Positions 1-18,654 of a stretch of 64,000 bases of DNA are shown here, piece after piece. A program made the translations under genes and the position numbers. Source of the DNA: Ptychodera flava. Its lineage: Eukaryota > Hemichordata > Enteropneusta > Ptychoderidae. Where the stretch lies: contig NC_091943.1 of NCBI RefSeq assembly GCF_041260155.1, positions 21,700,283 through 21,764,282 on the forward strand. Direction: 5' to 3'. A model generated the notes under the pieces. It ran no database searches. It worked only from the letters and a program-made list of their open reading frames with translations, and was not told the DNA's origin. The first letter of the stretch is position 1. Each line of letters begins with the position of its first letter.

Positions 1-207
1 ATGTATGCTGGCAATTTTTTTTCTACCACCCATGGCTGATTTTTTTCACTGTGGTTCAAAGGCAGACTCTTGGAATTTTCTACAAAAATCTTCAAGACCC
101 CCTTAGAACATCAAAGTGTCCACTCCTTTAAAAGGCTGATCTATAGGGAGCTATACGGGCCAGGGTGCTAAACCACAATATAATGTTGCTGAACATTATT
201 CACTATG

Positions 208-457
208 TTAAAGGGACACGCACAGTCGTCGGAACTGGGCTAAAATGTTATATGGGGCCCATGCGACCAATGTAAACACTGTATTCAAGATACGATGGTG
301 ACTGATGAAAGTTAAAACATGTCTGTCATAATCTACTTCGTATAATTTAAATGTTGCAGCTATGATGATGAGGTGCATCTAGATATCGTGCACGAAATAT
401 ATTATTGTTTGAAAACAAGAAACTCGCACAGGCGCAGTTCCGACGACCGTTTCCCTT
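208..457. mobile_element. Inverted-repeat element starting with TTAA, abutting the next element
   Basis: Left end TTAAAGGGACACG followed by GTCGTCGGAACTG. The reverse complement (CAGTTCCGACGAC) lies at about 436-448, followed by CGTTTCCC. The arms are about 30 bp with several mismatches. The right end runs directly into the element starting at 453, so either that one inserted at its edge or the two are halves of one composite element. Confidence 0.5.
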
Positions 458-1078
458 CACAGTAAGTGAGGCTACCCATAATTCTCCATGATCTGTACAC
501 ACGGAGATCACTTACCGAACTGAAGCAAATTTCTTCTGTACAGAGAACAAATCGGTTCATATTTCAAAATCTGGCAAGATAGTTCTGATCATTACAATTT
601 TCTGATTTCTCACTGTGAATAATGAGAAGATCAACCCCTTTTCCGCGGAGGAGATAGCAATTTTGTAATTTTGTCGACATAGATTTTTGACAGCCATACA
701 CAATATTTTCAAGGAAACTAAGGGAATAAGTTGCATCTGTGTTGGCAAAAGAAAGGGTATTGATTTTTTGCAATGTTCGTAACAAAGGAAATTTGCATGT
801 CTGACAGGTGGTATGATGAGACCATCTTAGTTGCTGATAACTTTATCTTGAAAAGTATGCAATTTTTAGCACCTCCAAACATCGACTTCTCATTCAATTT
901 ACTCTTGAATTTTAAGCATAATCAATAATTTTGGAACATAGTTTTAACAAATAATCCTGAACTTAAATTGTAAGTTAAAAATTGTTAAGAAACTGATAAA
1001 ATTGAAAAAGCCTTTAGTAAAAAATGTCTGAGTGAACAAATCAAGGGGAATTGTGGGTAGCCTCACTTACTGTGCCCT
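453..1078. mobile_element. Inverted-repeat MITE-like element (about 626 bp)
   Basis: The left end (453-487) contains CAGTAAGTGAGGCTACCCA and the right end (about 1045-1078) is its reverse complement with few mismatches, giving terminal repeats of about 33 bp. There is no coding capacity. The outermost bases are CCCTT on the left and CCCTTTGA on the right; no clear target duplication was found. Short overlapping ORFs inside it look like chance. Confidence 0.7.
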
Positions 1079-1431
1079 TTGACGTGGAACACGATGGGAC
1101 TGTGGATGGAGTGAGGATTGGCCTATTACAACGAGACCCTTGCAAACTAACCTTGGAACTACGTATTCAGCCAATGTCACCTGACTTTTAACGCCCCGTA
1201 GCAATCCGCAGATAGGTGGACATTGCATTGCCACGTGACATGTTGCAATTATATCAGCTGACGTACATCAATACAACAAGGAATACTGCCTTTTAGTGTA
1301 GAGGGGGCGTATCGATCTGTGAATCCATAACAAGTGAAACACGCTATTTCGGAAGTTACCCTTAAAGCGAGCAAAGTGGAATATTTTCTCGCTTTCCTTT
1401 CCATCATCGACATTTCAGAGAAACACTCAAA

Positions 1432-8334
<6,903 letters not shown>

Positions 8335-8514
8335 TCTGTCGACTTGCATTCAGTCCGTGCTCAAGATACAATGTACATCCGTAAAATAGAAAGAAGAACG
8401 AACTGTTAACAAATGCTGATGAACGAAAAAGAATTACGTCGTCCTACCATTACTCATAAAATGAGGCTCTATAAGTGTTATAACAAAGTTTTTACAATTT
8501 GTGTATGTTTTGTA

Positions 8515-8520
8515 AATAAA
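8515..8520 (+). terminator. Poly(A) signal AATAAA for NAAA
   Basis: Canonical AATAAA 181 bp past the NAAA stop codon, followed by GTGTATAATAC. It gives a plausible short 3' UTR. A second AATAAA lies about 30 bp further on. Confidence 0.6.
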
Positions 8521-8601
8521 GAAAGGTGTATAATACATCGATCGATAAAGAAATAAACATTTCAAGAGCAGGAAAACATATTTTTTATTCATTTGGTAAT
8601 T

Positions 8602-8602
8602 A

Positions 8603-8679
<77 letters not shown>
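8602..8679. repeat. (TATC)n microsatellite
   Basis: About 19 tetranucleotide units, followed by a degenerate stretch rich in the complementary GATA motif (8680-8760). Confidence 0.97.
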
Positions 8680-10289
8680 CCATAGATAGATCAACAGAGA
8701 GAGCTATAGACAGATAGACATATTCAGAAAACAGACATGTAGATGTATACTAGATAGAGACTGGCAGATCTAGAGAAAGCAGACTACCAGAGCAGTTTAA
8801 TGCGCTTGTTGAAAGAACAAATGTAGTAAACGGCAAACGTGCTTTCTCTGACACGAAAATACAATAAAATCCATACAATGATGGTAACAGTTAGTTAACT
8901 GCATAAGGTAAGAGGGGTTTAGTTACAGGTTTTAACGTCCGATTAATTGCGGGCAGTGGCGTACGATGCGTACTTCCCGATGATTTTTGTTCGGTTCATT
9001 TGAATGTTCCGGACGATTTCACTGCTTTTTTGTACTTGTTCACTTGTGTAAGAAATATTCTGAAAGACGTTTGCGCTAATTTACTATGACACTTTACGAG
9101 GTTGCTTGTCTAGACTCATGAAAAACGTCACGGTCACACGTAATTATGACTAATTATGCCATTCCGAACGTCCATTTTGTACTACCGGATCATTGCCAGC
9201 GTCCCTAGCCACCAAAATACGGTAAGTCTAAACTAGACAAGTTGCATTCTCACACTTATATGAGCGAGCGTTAATCTTCGGAATGGCTATTTGCGATTTT
9301 TTTGGTTTTCATGATAACGTGGTATGTTGTGAGTCGTCGCTCGAGGGCGCTCTATACGCTCCGTCCTCGTGCCGGATCTTTCAGTCCATACGTCTATTCA
9401 CATACATGAAGGTGTGATGTTAGTCTAAAAGCAGCCCATTATTCGTGTAAGATATACATGGGTCGGAGAATTTTATAATCGCACATCTTCACTTGCCATT
9501 TTTACTGTATTTTTTTTTTCGAAAAAGTCTTGAAACTCAGCCGGAAAATTTTCTACGTTAAAATTCTTCCGATTTTTCAGCGTGTTCTGATTCACCATAA
9601 TGTGAATGATAAAGTGCTTCAAATGATTCTGGATTTGTTTCTATTCTTTTAGCGTGTACTTCAGCAGGGTAAAATTTAATTTTCTATAACTATTAAAAAG
9701 AATTTCTGGTCCTCAAAACAATTCTCACCGCTTCTGTTGTCTTGCATAGAAAGCCCGAAAAATATTTTCTATCTCTGATTTCACATGTTTTATGGCTGAT
9801 AGCAGTACTATATGTAGTCAACTTCTACTTTCTTTGTAGAATCATGATTCTTCAAAACATTTTCCATTCCTGAAGTTTTGGACACAACTGGCCTTCGAAA
9901 ATTTCCAAAAACCGAAGTGAGAGTGATGAGCAACAACAAGGAATGCCTTCCTATAGGTTCTTCCTAGAACCTGAAACGGGGTTATCAAGTTACGTTTACG
10001 GTTCGTATGGCACCTACGCCTGATGGCTTTTAGTGAACTAGCATGGGAGAATTCTAGACTTATTCTGCCGCATATTTGTATGACTCGTTTGTATTTCTTC
10101 ATGGCTAAAGTATTCATAGAATCAGTAAATTGGGAAATTAGTTTATCAGACTTATGATGTCCAAAAGTTTTAATGCGACAATCAATTTTGAAGCTGCTCT
10201 TTTATGTCATTGGCACTAAAAGTCGTCCACATTAGAAGCACGTTAAAGTCAAAACGACAAAAATATTTCATGTGTTACGTTGTAAGCAC

Positions 10290-10292
<3 letters not shown>

Positions 10293-10343
<51 letters not shown>
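10293..10343. repeat. (TC)n microsatellite
   Basis: About 25 TC units. The apparent SLSLSL open frame is repeat-derived. Confidence 0.97.
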
Positions 10344-10346
<3 letters not shown>

Positions 10347-10441
10347 ACAGGGAGGGACCGTTCTCTGGTACATACACATAAATAAGAGCTTACATACGTA
10401 CCATTTTCACTAGGATAAACTAGTTTACATTCCAATTACAA

Positions 10442-10443
<2 letters not shown>

Positions 10444-10512
<69 letters not shown>
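10444..10512. repeat. (TA)n microsatellite
   Basis: About 34 TA units flanked by unique sequence. Confidence 0.97.
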
Positions 10513-10515
<3 letters not shown>

Positions 10516-11375
10516 CAGTGTTCGCGGTGACTTTTTTTCTCTTCGCGTACGGCATACGCATTAGTCTGGTAAAATTGCGTATGGCTGGATTTGAGTGCGT
10601 AATTTCACTTCCGCACTCGATTGATGAAAAAACTGACTGCAAAATACAATGTGCCGTTGAATAAACCTACACTACATATTCGGATTGTACGATGTAACAT
10701 TATATTTATGAAAACAGTTGAACGAACAACTTGAACGATGTTGAAACGTAACAGCGAAGGGTATACATGCGACCGTCAAAACACATCGGGCAACCCAAAA
10801 GTTAGAGTTATGGCAGCTTATCTAGACACTTCTGCAGTGTTCAAAATTTATCGGGATTCCGACGAGCTCTACCGATGAATCATTTTTTTCACGGACTCGT
10901 AGAGCAAAGTTGAAAGAAAACAGATTTGTCTGCTTCGACGCCATGCTGCATGTGTGCTTGATCAAAATTTGGGAACAGCGAGACGCGATGATCGTGCAGG
11001 GTTGGCATTTGTATAATTTGTCGCAACATTTCTGTCAATCACTCACTTTGTGTCATAAGTTTCAGAAACTATCGCTCGCCTGAAAATTAGCAACGTAATT
11101 CATAGGCACAGCTGACATAATAACGTGCCTGTGAACTATGATGCCGATTTTCAGACAACGCCCAGAGAATCCGAAACTTTCCTCACAAATGAGTGATTGA
11201 CAGAAATGTGTTGCAACAAATTTCGTCTGGTTGTCGCCTAAGCTCAGTCGTGGGGAGTGCTTTCGGAAACATTTTACTGTTATCCTTTGCGTATAGAAAC
11301 GCATAACAATGCAAAAAATGCGTAGAGAGTCAATTTCAATGCGTAAATACGCATGATTTTTGCGTAAACGCAAAC

Positions 11376-11585
<210 letters not shown>

Positions 11586-11757
11586 TAGTCATTTAGAGTA
11601 TACTTTGGTAAATGATCGATGCCTTTTGCAGTTGACTATTACCTAAGGGACCATGCATAAATAAAATATACGCATAACGACGGTCATAGCGTTTGACATT
11701 TAACTCTCCTCCCTCTTCCTTCAAGAAAGTTTGGGTAAGTGCCATATCCATATACCA

Positions 11758-11830
11758 CGTGGCACAGTGGATAGAGGGACTGTGAAAATGCATAAGTTCA
11801 AAATCGAACTAACATACTCATGAGTTTCGT
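11758..11830 (+). mobile_element. Possible tRNA-derived SINE head
   Basis: GTGGCACAGTGGATAGAG fits the RNA polymerase III A-box (TGGCNNAGTGG). About 35 bp on, AGTTCAAAATC resembles a decayed B-box (GGTTCRANTCC). This is the usual head of a tRNA-related SINE. The B-box match is weak and no tail or target duplication was found. It is not a folded functional tRNA. Confidence 0.35.
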
Positions 11831-12278
11831 CATTCATGTGAGTTTTATTTGTCCTCAGCACCTCATTTATTTTCTGTAATAATGACTGATTAGGGGAAGA
11901 CTGCATTAACTTGCATGGTACCTGAAACCCAAGTCCTTGCCTGACCAACTCGGGTGACAAACAGAAGACTTTTAATCCCCAAGGTGTGAATGTTCCATTG
12001 TTATGTTTATCTAATCCAGCTGGTGCCATTGTAGTGCCATTGAAGGAAAGGCAGGTCTGTGACATTGATCCTCTAGGGCAGTCGGGTATTCCTAAGTTAT
12101 TGGAGCTGTAATAATGACTGAACAAACAAACACTCATACCTTGTCTGTTTCTGTTCCCGTCTAATTTGTCTTGCCGTATATATATAATTCTACTTCATTG
12201 CTTCCTGCTGGAACATCTCATTTCAAAAGTGACCTCTTAAACTTTCCCCTAAAGTTCCATCATCATCGCAATACTACA

Positions 12279-12615
12279 TTAAGCCTTGAAAGTGAAAGAC
12301 TTCAACTTTGCCCAAACTTTCCCGGGGAATATGTCAAAATCAAGAATAAAAATAGGGTTGGGGGTCACAGTGCAAATTTTGGTACTAGAGATACAAATTA
12401 CAAAGATTAACCGATATTTGAAGTTCAAAATGGCCGCCATCCCTGTGTTAACTCATTGGAGAAAAATGAAATTTTCGATTTTCGAAAAACTAAGACTGTG
12501 AAAATTATTTTTACACCTAGAGCTGTATAAATGAACCCCTATAAGTGGTAGATCAGAAAAAAATTGTAAAGGTTTGAGAGCCCGAATATCTGTCCCCAAG
12601 GAGAATTCTACCTCA
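12279..12615 (-). mobile_element. Interspersed repeat family A, copy 1 (reverse)
   Basis: Reverse complement of the roughly 340-bp family defined by GGGGACAGATAT near one end and an AATGGTGGCCAT-like block in the middle. TTAA occurs at 12279-12282. Other copies: 20684, 28852, 38576, 50499 and 54171. Confidence 0.75.
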
Positions 12616-13313
12616 ATGCACTCACTTCTTGTGGTTGGCGAAGAGTGCTTTAAGAAGTAAGAATTACTCGGGATAAGTTCACAGTTTCATGGAAATATAT
12701 TTCAGTAGATTTATTTCATGTAAATTGCATGCACGCTTCTGACTCGACCATTGTAATCGAGTCCATACGTCTACGCAAAAAATGTAAAATATCGTTATGA
12801 CAAATACATGTTGTAGGTAAGAAGGTAAGATACAATGATGAGAAAAAGTATAGCTATAGTGTCGCCATCCTGCTTTTTAAGACACCTCGTATAGTTATAT
12901 ACCCACTGATTTTATGCTGTTCATGCTGTTTTTTCACAGATCAATTCCAACCTGGTATCTCAAAGTCGAAGGTAGCTGCCATTTACTGTAAGTTGACATT
13001 TCTAAAATGTTCCTTTACAAATGATTTTTTTTACAGTATAAAGAAACATAGCTGACTAAGCAATGTCGTTGCGCAATGATATGTGTTTGGAAAACGCCGG
13101 GGAATAGTGCAGACCCCGTACATGGTTTTCAATTTCATCTTTAAATCACTCTCATAACAAGTCTTCGGTGAAAGTCTCGAGAAAATGACAATATTGAAAT
13201 GGCATGTTCTTGCATTTAACGTGCAAATCAATGGTATTGGCGAACATTGCAACACCTATAAATAGTCCTCTAACCTGTCAGAATTGATAAATTTACAGTG
13301 ACATGGCAATGGT

Positions 13314-13319
13314 TTTATT
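13314..13319 (-). terminator. Candidate poly(A) signal for the RING gene
   Basis: AATAAA on the minus strand, 365 bp downstream of the RING gene stop codon. It is a position-based guess; no cleavage site was identified. Confidence 0.3.
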
Positions 13320-13683
13320 TTCTAGATTTTCTAAAGCACCGTGCGTTTCCTTCCAGGCCTGGTGTAGCTGTTCCTTGTTTGCTGAGAAGACTATCGAGTT
13401 GTCAAAACATGGCCTTGTAACAGTGTGTACACAGAATGCAACAGTAAAAACTTTGACACGTCACCTTTGTCGTCTACTTCATGTTTGTTCGATAAAAGGC
13501 AGTGTACTTTTGAGATACTGGGCATCACAATGGCATAAATGAGTCTTCTTTCTTTTAGCTGATATTACAGTGTCTTTTGATGCTATCTACAAACTATGTA
13601 CAAATCATTGCTCATACCTTCCCCAGCCGCCAGAAATGACAGAGACGATTGCTTTAAAGGGCAAGAAAGGCACCACTATAACA

Positions 13684-14814
13684 CTATGCAACATCCAAAC
13701 CGTCCAGAGGGCACTTCATACTAGAGTTCGACAGCCACGTGTCAATGCACTGTCCGTGGAAGACGTGTCCGCAGGGAAGATGTTTTCTCGTTTCCCCAAG
13801 TTGATATTTCTCCATGCAAATGGCACAGTCCTGGGTAACGCTTGTCTCAGATGTTACAACGTCCGTCTTGAAAGAACTGAGAGTTTCCTTTTCAACAGTC
13901 TTAGGCGCCACTTGCTGTTCGAGACGAAGCAAAACCTCATAGTCCTCGGGCGTGATCTCTCGGTGCTGCAGCGCCACCAAGGCAGCCAGGTACGACTCCT
14001 CTGCCGATATGCGGTCATTTGTTAGCTCGTATCGGTGAACAGGTCGTTGTTGACCGTTGTTTGTTGGAGTCTGTGTGTTCCTACCTCTCTTTCTCGAGTT
14101 TTGGCCGCCGTTAGCTGGCGATGCAACGGAAGGGAAAGACCTCTGTTGAAATACGGGATACGTAGGACCCTGTCTGATTAGTTTGCGTTTTACTAAATCT
14201 TTGTCTATATTTTGTTTCCTCAAGGTGATGGCGTCAGTAAGGGCTCTGTCTCTCTTTTCCTTACCTGACTGTGTCCAAGCTTTGAGATACAGCTTACGTC
14301 CACACGTGTGAAAGAGTTTATCGGTGCTGTAATGCTTGTCGGTCAACTGAACTCTCGCTTTTCGGATTTTGTTTTTCCTCTTGGCCCGTTTGTCGAAACC
14401 ACTGCCGCGGGGAGACTGTGTCTCCATGTCATCATCGAGACACGCATCACCTCCGCAAAAGATTAGTTCCTCTTGTTCGAAAGTGAGATCATTCTCGAAA
14501 TCCTGCGAATCTCTCGGAGTGAATTCAAAACAGTAAAAGTCCGGCACGGGCACAAACTTCTTCGCTTTCCTTTCCCCACAACGGGAATCCGACAACAAAG
14601 GCGTGTTACCAACAGCGCCATTATCGAGCAGCGGTGCATGTCTGTTATTGATTTGCTCACTGTTCCGATCGTCAGCGCTGTTGTTGTTATTAACTTCCCG
14701 CAACCGCCTGATCGCATCCTTCCTCGATTGCTTACTGTCGCCTTTTACTAGTGCTCCTTGTCGCTGTGCGGGCGCAGTGAGGGCACCTTGGCACCTCAAA
14801 GCGTCTACAATCAT
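13684..14814 (-). CDS. Single-exon RING-H2 protein, probable E3 ubiquitin ligase
   Basis: A 376-aa open frame without introns. The C-terminal 47 residues are a RING-H2 domain: C330-x2-C333, C348-x-H350-x2-H353-x2-C356, then C368-P-L-D371. The eighth zinc ligand is Asp instead of Cys, as in RBX1 (family knowledge), so zinc binding is still plausible. Just before it lies a likely helical block (ITPEDYEVLLRLEQQVAPKT). The first 250 residues are basic and low in complexity, with clusters such as KRAKRKNKIRK that could act as nuclear signals; no membrane segment is seen. The start is the first ATG, but the frame stays open upstream for about 40 codons to a TAA near 14941, without another ATG. I cannot name an orthologue. 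Substrate and partner are unknown. It is divergently transcribed from TSEN15. Confidence 0.8.
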   Translation of the reverse strand: MIVDALRCQGALTAPAQRQGALVKGDSKQSRKDAIRRLREVNNNNSADDRNSEQINNRHAPLLDNGAVGNTPLLSDSRCGERKAKKFVPVPDFYCFEFTPRDSQDFENDLTFEQEELIFCGGDACLDDDMETQSPRGSGFDKRAKRKNKIRKARVQLTDKHYSTDKLFHTCGRKLYLKAWTQSGKEKRDRALTDAITLRKQNIDKDLVKRKLIRQGPTYPVFQQRSFPSVASPANGGQNSRKRGRNTQTPTNNGQQRPVHRYELTNDRISAEESYLAALVALQHREITPEDYEVLLRLEQQVAPKTVEKETLSSFKTDVVTSETSVTQDCAICMEKYQLGETRKHLPCGHVFHGQCIDTWLSNSSMKCPLDGLDVA

Positions 14815-15101
14815 GCCTGCTGGATTTGTAGTTGTTGAGTTTGACGCCAGCAGCTTTATCAGGTGTAGCTCGCGTTTGAAGAGTCGATGTGTTAGACCGA
14901 TGTCGGCTTGGGAAATAACGCGAAATTGGCAATTCGCTTACTTTTGAATTTAAGAGCCCATTTCAACCACTTGTGCAACATGTTAAGGATGACGTCTACT
15001 GCCTAAAATAGACAGAACGTCACCCTGTGGATGCCTGCGTCTGATTGGCTTAAAAGTTGCAATGACCCGCGAGTGACCTACAGAAGGGGGCGCTGTTAAA
15101 A
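14815..15101. promoter_or_regulatory. Shared head-to-head promoter of the RING gene and TSEN15
   Basis: Only 287 bp separate the two divergent start codons. Visible elements are a reversed CCAAT box (ATTGG at 15044-15048), a CTCF-like core AGAAGGGGGCGCTG (about 15083-15096), and a YY1-like AAAATGGCGGC (15099-15109) that includes the TSEN15 ATG. No TATA box is obvious. This fits a bidirectional housekeeping-type promoter, although binding is inferred from motifs only. Confidence 0.65.
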
Positions 15102-18100
15102 ATGGCGGCCGCCGTGATGGACGCCGAGGGTCAAGAAAAGGTAAAGGTTGACGGTGAAAATTGGTTTCTGCATCATCCCAAGGTATATATCGTACACACT
15201 ACTTGTGCCATGAGTTGTTTGTCGTTTGGTTTAGGACCTTGACGTATTTAAACGTCAATAAAGATGTGTAGAAATTGTGTTTTCTGCTGATTGAAGTCCG
15301 GGTTGTAGATGTTAACTCCTCTTTACCGCCTTTCCTTTTGTTTGTTCACATTCACAGTACACCGAAATGATGTCATACGGCTTTGAAGACAAATTACAAT
15401 TAAGGATTGCGTTTTTGTCATACCTAGACCTGTGTGAAGGTACTTATTTGTTAACTCTCCTAATTAAGGGTAACAACATGAATATCGTAATCCAGGGGGG
15501 TGGGATTGCATTATCACTCGTGATAACTCGGACTAGATTTTGTCACAAAATATAGAAGTGTGTGTGGAACATAGGCCGCCCATTAAAATGGGGACAAATA
15601 TTTGCTGTTTTGATTCGCGTTTATTGCTACATTTCACAATTGGCGAACAAATTCCATGGCGTGATGCCTTCCATAGTTGTACGTGGGTTGGTGGTTACAG
15701 AATATTTTCATCAGGCTGGCACACGAAATTTCTAAATCCCTTGTCAAAAATTCGGACAACTTTTTATCGTTGCATATTAATTGTACAATTGTGAGCATCT
15801 ATAAACCAAACTAAAGAATGTTGATTTTTGAACATGTGCTATAAATACTGAAAATGGCATCAGTTTTCACAGGATGGGGACATACAAAACAGTGCTAAAG
15901 ATGGAGAGTGTCATGTCTGAAGGCATTTAACTTGTTCTGTGATCAAGTGCTCTTTTAGTTTAGTGTATCAATTGTAAGAAAGGCCAATGTACACACACAC
16001 AAATGCATATGTCAAAGGCAGGAACTATATAGTCAATGCTACCAATTAAACATGGCCGATGATACTATGTTCACGTATTGTGTATGCACGGTTTCATTTT
16101 ATAGCCTATTAAAGTGTGTAATCCATACGGTCAGCTAGTGTTCCAAGTTATGTCAATATGAAAAGCTTAGAATCAAGACAGATGAAATCGACTTCTGGAA
16201 TTGCCTATACTAGTAGGTTCAATGAGAAACTGTAAACAGCATGGTTATGGAAAAATGGATGAAATACACATTGGATTCCAAAGTCCTATTTAAATATCCC
16301 TTTGAGCGTTGTAATTCTGTAATTTTTTTGACAATTTCGGACCAAGTGAACATCACATTTTATTGGCTTCAGGTTTTTATCAAAATTTTAGCAAAATTTA
16401 GAAAAAGTTTACCAGTGTATATTTGATATAGGATATTGACTTTGGCGCTCAAAGGATTAAAGATGTAGTGTCAGTGACCTCATGCAGGATTTTGTGCGTG
16501 GTAAATTAACAGTTTAAAAATGTGCAAACAAATGAACAACCAGTGAAGGCAGCTAGTTTGATTGGCTCCTTAGAGATCATTTCCTATGTTGATTTTTTCC
16601 TCCCTTTGCTTTGCCATGTCTTGAAACCAAGCCAAGAACTGGTGGAACGTTGAGATCCATCCTTGTCACAAACTGGGCATGGTCTTCATCTCTGGGAAAC
16701 AGAACAAGAAAGGTGACTTGCAGCTTGTATTGCCCATCAGTGCCAATACACCATTGAGCAATGAGAGGTAAGATACCAGTGTGATGCAGTGTTCACTGTT
16801 GTGATTGCTGTTACATTACGGTGATGCTGTAGCGTTTGGGCAAATGGCTTGAGGGAGTGCTTTGAATGTGTGTTTTAGGAACAAGGGTAAGATTTCCCCT
16901 GTGGCCCCCATATGACTGCTGTTGTACAGCCCATGTGTAGCAAGTAGCTTTTTGATGTAGAAAATGACTCAGGGATCTCCTTTAAACTTTACCAGCATAC
17001 TGGCACTTGACAAAAATAAAGTTCACATTCTTAACTCACATGGCATTGTGGTAAGGTGAATCTGTGAATTCCCGTTTTCTGTTATGCTTTGTGCCTAGGT
17101 TTTCTGTTGAATAAATTTTTGTTTTCTAAGATTTCTTTATATATCAATCAGGCAGGCAAAAAAATTCATGTAGCAAAGTGTGTATTCCTGTCTACTAAGC
17201 AACCTGTATGGTTTGGGTAGAGTAAGACATTGGAAAAGCTAAAGCTACCCCATAAAAATTATGTATTAATTATGAAAATTATATGTCAACCATGATGTAA
17301 AAGTTTGTGCTAATAAATATGTAAATTTATCACCAATTTGACACCTTTCTCTGGCAAAATATCAGTAAGACACTACCATTCAGTGGTAAATAGGAATGTA
17401 TGAATTGCTTTTTGCTGCATCAAGTAACACTGTGAATGAAGGGTTAACGTCTCTTGCAGAGTGACAAACTCACCGGAGTACCTACCCTCTCTGTATCAAG
17501 TGAAAGCAATAGCGTTGATCGCGATTTCGGATTTGTTACTAAATATAGCTGCACGCGCGCGACTTTCGGACAAACATGCTGAAATTCGGACAAATTTTGT
17601 TGTTGCATGCGCGGCTGCTGTTGCAGCTTGTAGTCTCAGTCATCAATTCATAGGAATAAGTGTGACGCTAAATATCCATTCTAACACTCGCAGGTTTTAT
17701 TTTCGTCGTTTATACGGAAAATGCGGAGAAATGTTTACTTATGCATATTAATGAGATAGAACAGTGACGTCATTTGCGATCAGCGCTATTCTCATCTGTT
17801 TCTGCTGGCATGCTGCCATACTGTTTGTTTTCAGCTACCAAAGATTATTCAAGATCCTCCCCCTAATTTTTAGCTCCCATTTCACATGTACATGTATATG
17901 TGGAAATGGGAGATTATTCTTATTCCAGACTTCACGAGTTCACCGCAAATGTCAGACTCAGTGATGACGAAACCGAAGGGCAAAATGTAGAAACAGAACC
18001 CGAATCTGAATCCAAGGCCCACTGTGTCGTACTGGCCGTCAGTGATTCAGATTCAACCACTGTCTACTACAGGATATCGGACTCACTCATTCCGCCGGAT

Positions 18101-18226
18101 CCTCCAAAGCAAACACTGGTCCAGGAAGTCAGTAAAGGGAAACGGAAAAAGAGAAAAGCAGTGTTTGTTGCCAGGGAACCGGATGAACCTGTCACAGATG
18201 AGGAAAACTGGGATGATGAACTCTAG
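15102..18226 (+). CDS. TSEN15: tRNA-splicing endonuclease subunit Sen15, four exons, complete
   Basis: Exons: 15102-15182, 15358-15439, 16632-16767, 17929-18226, giving 198 aa (human TSEN15 is 171). The core matches TSEN15 throughout: HPKYTEMMSYGFEDKLQLRI and AFLSYLDLCE in exons 1-2, KNWWNVE and LVLPISANTPLSNER in exon 3, and SDSTTVYYRISD then PPDP in exon 4. Family knowledge: a non-catalytic structural subunit that dimerises with TSEN34 in the nuclear complex that cuts introns out of pre-tRNA. The Trp and Tyr positions corresponding to human W76 and Y152, which I recall as disease-linked, are conserved. Exon 4 adds an acidic segment (about 20 residues rich in E, D and S) absent from the human protein, and a basic tail (KGKRKKRK) followed by an acidic C-terminus. 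The exon 4 acceptor TTATTCCAG at 17928 is the one that keeps the conserved frame. Confidence 0.92.
16292..16460. mobile_element. MITE with CCCTTTGAGCG / CGCTCAAAGG termini, copy 1
   Basis: ATCCCTTTGAGCG at the left and CGCTCAAAGGAT at the right enclose about 170 bp of AT-rich DNA in TSEN15 intron 2. A second member with the same termini lies at 55387-55628. Confidence 0.65.
16768..17928 (+). other. TSEN15 intron 3
   Basis: Donor GTAAGA, acceptor TTATTCCAG. No other exon is supported. A second acceptor-like CAG at 17834 would put translation in a frame that loses the TSEN15 homology. Confidence 0.75.
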
Positions 18227-18565
18227 TACATTTATGTGCATTTCTCCTGGGTATGAATTACCGTACTCTACCAATGTAGTCTCTGTGATACAAGAGAGCT
18301 GTGTTGAAAGGGAAACAAGAGGGTACACAAGAGATACAGTAATACAAGGAGATTGCTAGTGTCTTTTGTTGAAATTTGTAAGACAGGAAATGTCACCAGG
18401 GTCATCCAGACATTGATTCATTTGGGTTGCATACATTACCCGGAAAGTCTGGAAGAAAAGCGGACCAAACTCTGGCCATTCTAGAGCTCATTATCATCAT
18501 TAGGGTAGGTTTCCCTTTTTGGGATCACATATTATTTATTACCCTCTTGGAAAGGAAGAGTTTTT

Positions 18566-18622
18566 AGTCCCCACGGACACCGTCCGGGGGGACTTATAGG
18601 TTTGGTCGTGTCCGTGCGTGTG

Positions 18623-18654
<32 letters not shown>

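Larger units (their letters stand above)
1..1431. other. 5' flank of NAAA with two inverted-repeat elements
   Basis: No gene is recognised. 208-457 and 453-1078 hold two inverted-repeat elements (listed separately). 1079-1431 is the likely promoter and 5' UTR of NAAA. It contains a CRE-like TGACGT around 1259 but no clear TATA box. The 5' UTR end cannot be placed from sequence alone. Confidence 0.5.

Noticed and set aside
11721..12137. 138-aa minus-strand open frame
   Set aside because: No domain, poor composition, overlaps the SINE-like head, and no splice context was found.
17835..17964. TSEN15 exon beginning after the CAG at 17834
   Set aside because: It would place the protein in a frame without TSEN15 similarity that stops soon after; the acceptor at 17928 restores the conserved frame.
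17900..18226. Separate 108-aa gene starting at the ATG at 17900
   Set aside because: The frame is TSEN15 exon 4; the conserved join is at 17929 from exon 3, and the ATG lies in the intron.
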